Shown here: piece after piece, positions 15,062-19,781 of the stretch
Position numbering within the stretch: position 1 is the stretch's first letter
How the letters are laid out: each line of letters begins with the position of its first letter
NCBI GenBank assembly: GCA_964478055.1
Contig: CAYZHV010000050.1
Location: forward strand, 1 to 19,781
Origin: CAYZHV01 sp964478055
GTDB lineage: Bacteria; Spirochaetota; Spirochaetia; DSM-27196; Alkalispirochaetaceae
Length of the DNA stretch: 19,781 bases
Direction of reading: 5' to 3'
Notes under the pieces: model-generated
What the model saw: only the letters and a program-made list of their open reading frames with translations
Told to the model about the DNA's origin: nothing
The model's database searches: none
Position numbers and translations under genes: made by a program

Positions 15062-15081
15062 GCCGGGAGACCTCTCCCGGC
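15062..15081 (+). terminator. Hairpin 1 after glnA
   Basis: GCCGGGAG (15062-15069) pairs perfectly with CTCCCGGC (15074-15081) around a 4-nt loop, 7 nt after the glnA stop. There is no T tract, so it may act as an RNA 3' end stabiliser or as part of a composite terminator. Confidence 0.45.
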
Positions 15082-15084
15082 CGC

Positions 15085-15106
15085 GGTGGCCCCGAGAAGG
15101 GCCGCC
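15085..15106 (+). terminator. Hairpin 2 after glnA
   Basis: GGTGGCCC (15085-15092) pairs with GGGCCGCC (15099-15106), including one T-G wobble, around a 6-nt loop. It has no T tract and stands directly after hairpin 1. Confidence 0.4.
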
Positions 15107-15137
15107 CTACTCCGTAGAAATTCAGTGGTTTGGTTTC

Positions 15138-15182
15138 GAGGCCGCCTCAGGGGAGACTCCCCGGGGCGGCCTCACTTTGTTC
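15138..15182 (+). terminator. Main terminator between convergent glnA and glnE
   Basis: GAGGCCGCC (15138-15146) pairs with GGCGGCCTC (15165-15173), with a nested GGGGA/TCCCC stem (15150-15154 with 15158-15162), followed by ACTTTGTTC. The T-rich side faces the glnA direction. On the minus strand the sequence after the stem is A-rich, so it is a better terminator for glnA than for glnE. Confidence 0.65.
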
Positions 15183-18100
15183 ACTGCAGGAGTTGGTCGT
15201 AGAAGCCGCGAACCCGCCGAAGCACTTCGTCCAATCGCTCCGAGAAGCGGCCGAGATCTTCCTCGGGTCCCAGGACGAGGCGGGCGAGCTTGCGTCGAGC
15301 CCCGGGGTCCCCGGGGATAGTGTGGAGCTGTCGGTCCTCATAGACCTGGAGAAAGTGTTCTATTCGCCGCAGAAAGACGTAGTCGCTCTTCAGCTGTGTG
15401 ACTGTCTCGTGATCGAGAACGCCTCCCTCCTCGAGTTTGGAGAGAGCCATAATAGTATTGCCGGTTAGCGCCTCCGGGTAGTACCGGGCGTGGACCATTT
15501 GCAGCGCCTGGGCGATAAACTCAATGTCCCGAATGCCACCAACGCCGTTCTTTACGTCCGGCGCGTCGCTCCGGTACTGCTGCACGGCCTTGCTGCGCAT
15601 TTCCCGAATATTCCGAACCACCACGTCCCGACCGCCGGCGGCCTTGATTCGTTCCACGAAGAGCGGCTTGGTCCGTTCGAGAAAGCTCCAGCCGAGCTCG
15701 ATATTCCCCGCCACCGGGGATAGCTTGATCAGCGCCTGGAGCTCCCAGAGGCCGGCGCTCTTCCCGTAGTAAGTAAGCAGCTGATCCACGGTGTTGATCA
15801 CCTCTCCGGAGTCACCATAGGGACGGAGCCGAAGGTCAACGCGATACGCCTTCCCTTGATCCGTAAAATCCGTGAGGTCCCGGACGAGCCGCTGGAGGAT
15901 CTTTGCCCCGGTCCTCGCTTCCAGATCGTTGCGCCGTTCTCCCTCCGGCTCGTAGGCGAGGAGGAGATCGATATCGGAGCTGTAGTTGAGCTCCCGGCCA
16001 CCAAGCTTTCCAAAGGCGAGAATGGACATGTTCTTTGCAGCGGCCTGTTCCGGCGGCTCGAGACCCGCGACGATCTCATCGAAGGCGGCGCTAATAATCG
16101 CCCGGGCAAGGGCTGAGATCTCCGTGACCACTTCGAGAAAGTCCTGCCTCAGACAGATATCCTTCGTGCCGATACGGAGGATTTCCCGTTTGCGAAAGCT
16201 CCGGAGCCGGTTGAGCCACTCCCGTCTACTCTCAGGAGCTCCGGAGTCCCGTAGCTCCGCCTCCATGGCGCGCTGGTCCCGGCGTCGGTGGACCGCCTTG
16301 GGATCGGCGATCCAGCTTAGGAAGCTCGGATTCTGAATCAGCGTATCCGAGAGGAACTGGCTTCCCGCAAAGACCTTGAGCATGAGCTCCAGCCGCCTCG
16401 GCTGGGAGAGGAGCTCCCGAAAGAACCCCGCCCGGTCTCCGACCTGCTTTGTAAACCGCTCCCAGTTGTTCAGCGCCATGTCCGGGTCCGAGGTGTTGAG
16501 AAGGTGCTCCCAGGCAAGGACGATAAGGGAGGCGAAGAGCTCGCGACTCTCTCCCTCTCCGGCGATACTCTTGAGATTCATCACTCCCCGCTCGGGATCT
16601 TCGAAACCCGCATGGGTGAGAACTCCCGCCTCCTCCGCGAGAGACTCGGAGAGAACAATGTCTGCGGGGTTTCCCGCGGCGGTTCCCGGTATCGCCTCCC
16701 GTCCGAGGTGTCGTTCCACAAAGGAGCGGACCCTGGCGGTTTCGGTCTCGAAGTCGAGCCAGAGTCGCTCCTCAGCGGAGACTCCCCGTTCCTCTTCGTA
16801 ACCCATGCGCCGGGCAAGATGGCGAAACTCCAGGGTGCCGTACTCCGGGAGAAAGAGGTCCTGAGCGTTACCTCGGAGCATTCTGAGGCCGTTGATGAGA
16901 TTGCGAAGGAAGCGATACGCCCGGATCATCCCCTCCGCTTCATCCTCGTCGATGGTCCCGACCTGCGAGAGACCCCTTAGGGTGGCGTGGATTCCAGGAT
17001 TCCGGAGCTCCGGATGGGTGCGTCCGTGGAGAATCTGCAGTAGTTGAACGTTGTACTCCAGGTCCACCAGCGCCCCGGGGCTGAACTTGGCGTTAAAGCT
17101 TCCGGCGTCGAGCTTCTCGCTGAGCTGTTTCTCCCGAAGCTCCCGTATCTCGCCTACATTGATCGCCTCGGTCTCATATACGAGGGAGTCCCGGATTTTC
17201 ATGACCCGCTCTCCGAGCTCCCTGCTGCCGGCGATTGCCCTGAGGCGAACCAGGGCGAGACGTTCAACACTGTGGGAGCCTCCCGCTTTGCTGTAGTAGG
17301 AGATGAAGTTCTCCACGTGAACCGCCAGGGGGCCGTCGTTGCCGAAGGGCCTAAGACGCACGTCCACCTGGAAGATTCCCTCCCGGCGCGCCTCAATGAG
17401 AGATGTGGCCTCCTTGAAGAGGCGCTCAAAGAACTCCCTGTTGGGAATCGCCTCGCCACCGTCGGTCTCCCCGTGGTCGCTGTAGAGAAAGAGGAGCTCT
17501 ATGTCCGAGGCGTAGCCCAGGGCGGAACCGCCGAGCTTGCCGAGGCCAAAAGCGGCCCACTGGGCGGGCATGCCCGCGGCGCTCCGCGGCGTACCGTACC
17601 GCTTGGTGAGCCCTTCCCAGGCGATCTCCACCGCCGCCTGCACCACCGCCTCGGCGAGTCGGGTAAGCCGGTGGCTCAGAAAAAAGAAGTTCCGCTCCCG
17701 CTGGAGTATGTGGTCTATGTCGATGAGAAACGCTTCCTGATCCTTGAAGCTGTTGAGGGCGCGCTTCTTCCCCTCCTGGCTCCGCTCCGAATCTATTGCC
17801 GCCCGGAGCTTTTCGGTGACCTCCTCACTATCGGTTGAGAGCAATCGATGCTCCTCCACCTGGGAGAGAAGGGGTAGAAGGTTCTCCTGCTGCAGTCGAA
17901 TAAAGTCCTCCCAGAGGAAGTCACTTGCCCCGAGGAGCCTGGCAAGCTCCCGCTGCCTGGAGGTGTCCGCCAAGAGTTCCTGCACCGCCTCACCGTCCCC
18001 GGCGGCGGCATACTCCTGTATGAGCTGCTCGAACCGTTTGAGCGCTGCCAGAGGATCCGGCGCGCGATCGAGGACATGGGTGAACTGCTTTGTAAGCACC

Positions 18101-18825
18101 GCCGCCAGGCGCACCCGATCCTCTTTCTCGTCGCTCAAGGGCTTTCCGGAGAAGTCCCTGACGTCAAAGGTGTCCCGGATGAGGGAGTCCACGGTTTCGA
18201 TCTCCACGTGATAAATGGATATCTGGTGGAGGTTGAGGGCGGTGGAGAAACCGTAGAGAAAGAACGGCGTATCCTGGGAGGCGACCTCTAGGCGGGTGAA
18301 ACCGGAGTCGAGGCGGGAAAAGGTGACATCGATCGGCATGAGTTGCTGCTCCACCGGTGTCCGGGCCGAGGCGACCTCCGCCACCGCCTCTATAACGTTC
18401 TGTCGGCAGCGATCGAGAGTCACACTGTGCGCCTTGAGCGACCGTCCCGGCTCCTGCAGCGGGGCAAGGAGGCGGTAGAGCAGTTCCGTGGTATCCCGGG
18501 CCCACTGATCCGGCTCGCCCTCATACTCCGCCTCGCCGTAGAAGGTGTCGAATATGAGCGAAGGGGTGCCGCTGGTGGTGTAGACGTGGCCGCTGGTGAG
18601 ATTGAGGCCGGCGGCGCCGAGGCCACCGGTAATAAAGCTGAAGAGCCCCGGCGCGTCAAAGGAGTAGAGGTCCACCTGAAAACCGTCGTCCCGGGGGGTG
18701 ACGTTGATCCTGAGGGGGGCCTCCTCCCTGAGCTCATCGAGAATGGAAAGGTGGCTCTGGAGCTCCTCTTCCGAGAAGCTCTCGCTCATCGAGCCCGGAA
18801 GCTCCTCAAGCAGGTTGCGTCTCAC
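15181..18825 (-). CDS. glnE: Glutamine synthetase adenylyltransferase/adenylyl-removing enzyme with N-terminal ACT pair
   Basis: GlnE attaches AMP to, or removes it from, glutamine synthetase. The protein has 1214 residues; E. coli GlnE has 946. Residues from about 295 (LLGASDFLWEDFIR) onward are GlnE. The first nucleotidyltransferase domain has GLGKLGG and SDIELLF (Asp441, Glu443), with Asp488 in QVDVRLRPFG. A helical domain follows. The second has FGKLGG and SDIDLLL (Asp951, Asp953), with Asp997 in RVDLRLRPYG, and a C-terminal helical domain contains GVGGIRDIEFIAQ. The extra N-terminus contains two ACT-like units at about 47-120 (DAPGLF turn at 57-62) and 175-240 (FSTALNLHQISIYHVEI). The first half has D-x-E where D-x-D is usual. 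The GTG start has GGAGG 3 nt upstream (18829-18833) and overlaps the DUF2156 gene by 20 nt; an ATG at 18789 is an alternative. Confidence 0.93.
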   Translation of the reverse strand: MRRNLLEELPGSMSESFSEEELQSHLSILDELREEAPLRINVTPRDDGFQVDLYSFDAPGLFSFITGGLGAAGLNLTSGHVYTTSGTPSLIFDTFYGEAEYEGEPDQWARDTTELLYRLLAPLQEPGRSLKAHSVTLDRCRQNVIEAVAEVASARTPVEQQLMPIDVTFSRLDSGFTRLEVASQDTPFFLYGFSTALNLHQISIYHVEIETVDSLIRDTFDVRDFSGKPLSDEKEDRVRLAAVLTKQFTHVLDRAPDPLAALKRFEQLIQEYAAAGDGEAVQELLADTSRQRELARLLGASDFLWEDFIRLQQENLLPLLSQVEEHRLLSTDSEEVTEKLRAAIDSERSQEGKKRALNSFKDQEAFLIDIDHILQRERNFFFLSHRLTRLAEAVVQAAVEIAWEGLTKRYGTPRSAAGMPAQWAAFGLGKLGGSALGYASDIELLFLYSDHGETDGGEAIPNREFFERLFKEATSLIEARREGIFQVDVRLRPFGNDGPLAVHVENFISYYSKAGGSHSVERLALVRLRAIAGSRELGERVMKIRDSLVYETEAINVGEIRELREKQLSEKLDAGSFNAKFSPGALVDLEYNVQLLQILHGRTHPELRNPGIHATLRGLSQVGTIDEDEAEGMIRAYRFLRNLINGLRMLRGNAQDLFLPEYGTLEFRHLARRMGYEEERGVSAEERLWLDFETETARVRSFVERHLGREAIPGTAAGNPADIVLSESLAEEAGVLTHAGFEDPERGVMNLKSIAGEGESRELFASLIVLAWEHLLNTSDPDMALNNWERFTKQVGDRAGFFRELLSQPRRLELMLKVFAGSQFLSDTLIQNPSFLSWIADPKAVHRRRDQRAMEAELRDSGAPESRREWLNRLRSFRKREILRIGTKDICLRQDFLEVVTEISALARAIISAAFDEIVAGLEPPEQAAAKNMSILAFGKLGGRELNYSSDIDLLLAYEPEGERRNDLEARTGAKILQRLVRDLTDFTDQGKAYRVDLRLRPYGDSGEVINTVDQLLTYYGKSAGLWELQALIKLSPVAGNIELGWSFLERTKPLFVERIKAAGGRDVVVRNIREMRSKAVQQYRSDAPDVKNGVGGIRDIEFIAQALQMVHARYYPEALTGNTIMALSKLEEGGVLDHETVTQLKSDYVFLRRIEHFLQVYEDRQLHTIPGDPGARRKLARLVLGPEEDLGRFSERLDEVLRRVRGFYDQLLQ

Positions 18826-19741
18826 GAACCTCCGCCTCTTCGGGAATAACCTGGGAGCGGATCTTGTCGGCGCTCCAGACCTGGTACTTCTTAACGAATC
18901 CCTGAGGACGGTAGGTCATCTTGGCCTGCCGGAGACCGGGGTCGCCAAGGTCCTGCTCCCGGTTGATGTACTGGTAGTGCCGTGGAAGCACCGCCGCAAA
19001 GGCGCGGTTTATAAACTGATAGATGCCTTTGTAGTCGTTTATCCCCTTCTCGTAGTGAACCGCGAAGCTCCTGCCCCGGGCAAGGGGTTCCCCGAGGGCG
19101 TAGGCAGCGGGCTTCTCGTCAACGTAGACCAGATACCCCTTGAGTCCGAGCTCTTCGTAGAGCTCCAACGCTTCCCGGGCGGCGGGGTAGTCCCCTTCGT
19201 CCTCCCGCTCCTCTCTCCACTTATCGAGGATGTAGAAAGCGTCATCGAGATTATCCGGCCCGAGAAAGCGCTCCTCGAAATCGTAGTTGTTTACGAAGGA
19301 GTTAACCAGGTTTCGCTTCTTGTGATACTTCTTTCCCTGTAGGGCCGCGAGGTCGCTGCGTAGGTAGAGATAGTCGAAGTTGTCCCTATCCTCTATGACC
19401 GCGTATCCCATGGACTCGAGCTCCACCCGATACGCGTCGGCGTGAGGCTCCGCAAGCCCCTTAATGTAATCGTGACTCTCCAAGAGCTGCTTCAGAATCC
19501 CTTTGTCCTGGGGCGGACCGCAGGGCAGCATAAAGAACTGCTTGCCCTTCTTCTCTCCGGAAATGACGAGGGTGCCTTCGGGCAGCCAGGCGAGCTCGTA
19601 CCGGTACTCTCTCCGAAAAAGGTAAAGTCCTGCAAAGGTGTATTCCGAGATCCCTTCCTCGAGGTTCGAGAGACGCGGATGGAGTTCATCGCGCATCTCC
19701 AGGGAGATTGGTTCAAAATTGGGGAAGCGGGGAATACTCAT
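18806..19741 (-). CDS. DUF2156 / LPG synthase C-terminal-like protein
   Basis: A 311-residue protein of the DUF2156 family (phosphatidylglycerol lysyltransferase C-terminal-like), built of two GNAT-related halves. Typical segments are NFDYLYLRSDLAALQGKKYH then KKRNLVNSFV (about 121-150), and near the C-terminus HYEKGINDYKGIYQFINRAF, YINREQDLGDPGLRQAKMTY and PQGFVKKY. Members of the wider family transfer amino acids from aminoacyl-tRNA to lipids or peptides. This stand-alone soluble form has no membrane segments and its substrate is unknown. The ATG at 19741 is preferred over an in-frame TTG at 19750, which overlaps the -10 box. The gene is first in the minus-strand unit and overlaps glnE by 20 nt. 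Confidence 0.85.
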   Translation of the reverse strand: MSIPRFPNFEPISLEMRDELHPRLSNLEEGISEYTFAGLYLFRREYRYELAWLPEGTLVISGEKKGKQFFMLPCGPPQDKGILKQLLESHDYIKGLAEPHADAYRVELESMGYAVIEDRDNFDYLYLRSDLAALQGKKYHKKRNLVNSFVNNYDFEERFLGPDNLDDAFYILDKWREEREDEGDYPAAREALELYEELGLKGYLVYVDEKPAAYALGEPLARGRSFAVHYEKGINDYKGIYQFINRAFAAVLPRHYQYINREQDLGDPGLRQAKMTYRPQGFVKKYQVWSADKIRSQVIPEEAEVRETQPA

Positions 19742-19748
19742 GTCCCAC

Positions 19749-19778
19749 AATATATTGGAATCCGAGGAGCCGGGGCAA
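19749..19778 (-). promoter_or_regulatory. Promoter of the DUF2156-glnE unit
   Basis: On the minus strand, TTGCCC (19773-19778), an 18-bp spacer and TATATT (19749-19754) form a sigma70-like promoter. The -10 ends 7 nt before the ATG at 19741, so the transcript would begin at or next to the start codon. The upstream sequence is cut by the window edge. Confidence 0.6.
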
Positions 19779-19781
19779 CGC

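Noticed and set aside
15060..15468. Small plus-strand ORFs between glnA and glnE and over the glnE 3' end
   Set aside because: They are composed of hairpin sequence and antisense glnE, with no ribosome binding site or motif.
17044..17838. 264-codon plus-strand ORF opposite glnE
   Set aside because: It is antisense to the conserved transferase domain and has no recognisable features.

Overview
This is a GC-rich, gene-dense bacterial chromosome segment of conserved housekeeping genes, with no mobile elements, tRNAs, rRNAs or CRISPR. The best guess is a free-living member of the Spirochaetota. The threonyl-tRNA synthetase appears to start just before the catalytic half, as I remember it for Borrelia, and it shares several sequence stretches with that protein. 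This assignment is inference (about 75 percent). A run of exactly 100 N at 7608-7707 is an assembly gap that removes the thrS start.

Layout. (1) 1-2848: secD-secF, closed by two tandem terminators. (2) 2985-7292: a nitroreductase, a NagD-type HAD phosphatase, a YbfF-type alpha/beta hydrolase and a GlgX/isoamylase-type debranching enzyme. All are on the plus strand with 4-nt stop/start overlaps or very short gaps. (3) 7293-11742: a T-box leader with threonine specifier ACC, then thrS (5' end in the gap), an M32 carboxypeptidase and an unrecognised membrane protein. (4) 11730-13222: two divergent CDP-alcohol phosphatidyltransferase genes, one a clear pgsA, fired from back-to-back promoters in an 80-bp gap. 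(5) 13223-15180: a 407-bp regulatory region with a sigma70-like promoter and two palindromic operator-like sites, then glnA (type I glutamine synthetase with the adenylylation tyrosine). (6) 15181-19741, minus strand: a DUF2156 protein overlapping a very long glnE. The bifunctional glutamine synthetase adenylyltransferase thus sits tail-to-tail with its substrate gene.

The most interesting points are these. GlnE carries about 245 extra N-terminal residues that look like a tandem ACT pair of the kind GlnD uses to sense glutamine, which suggests direct amino-acid sensing by the adenylyltransferase. The glnA promoter has two palindromes, one over the -35 and one just downstream of the predicted transcription start. 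A T-box controls thrS in a presumptive spirochaete. Finally, the first genes of several transcription units have a -10 hexamer only 6-9 nt before the start codon and no usable Shine-Dalgarno, so they are probably leaderless, whereas most operon-internal genes have a Shine-Dalgarno and ATGA overlaps.
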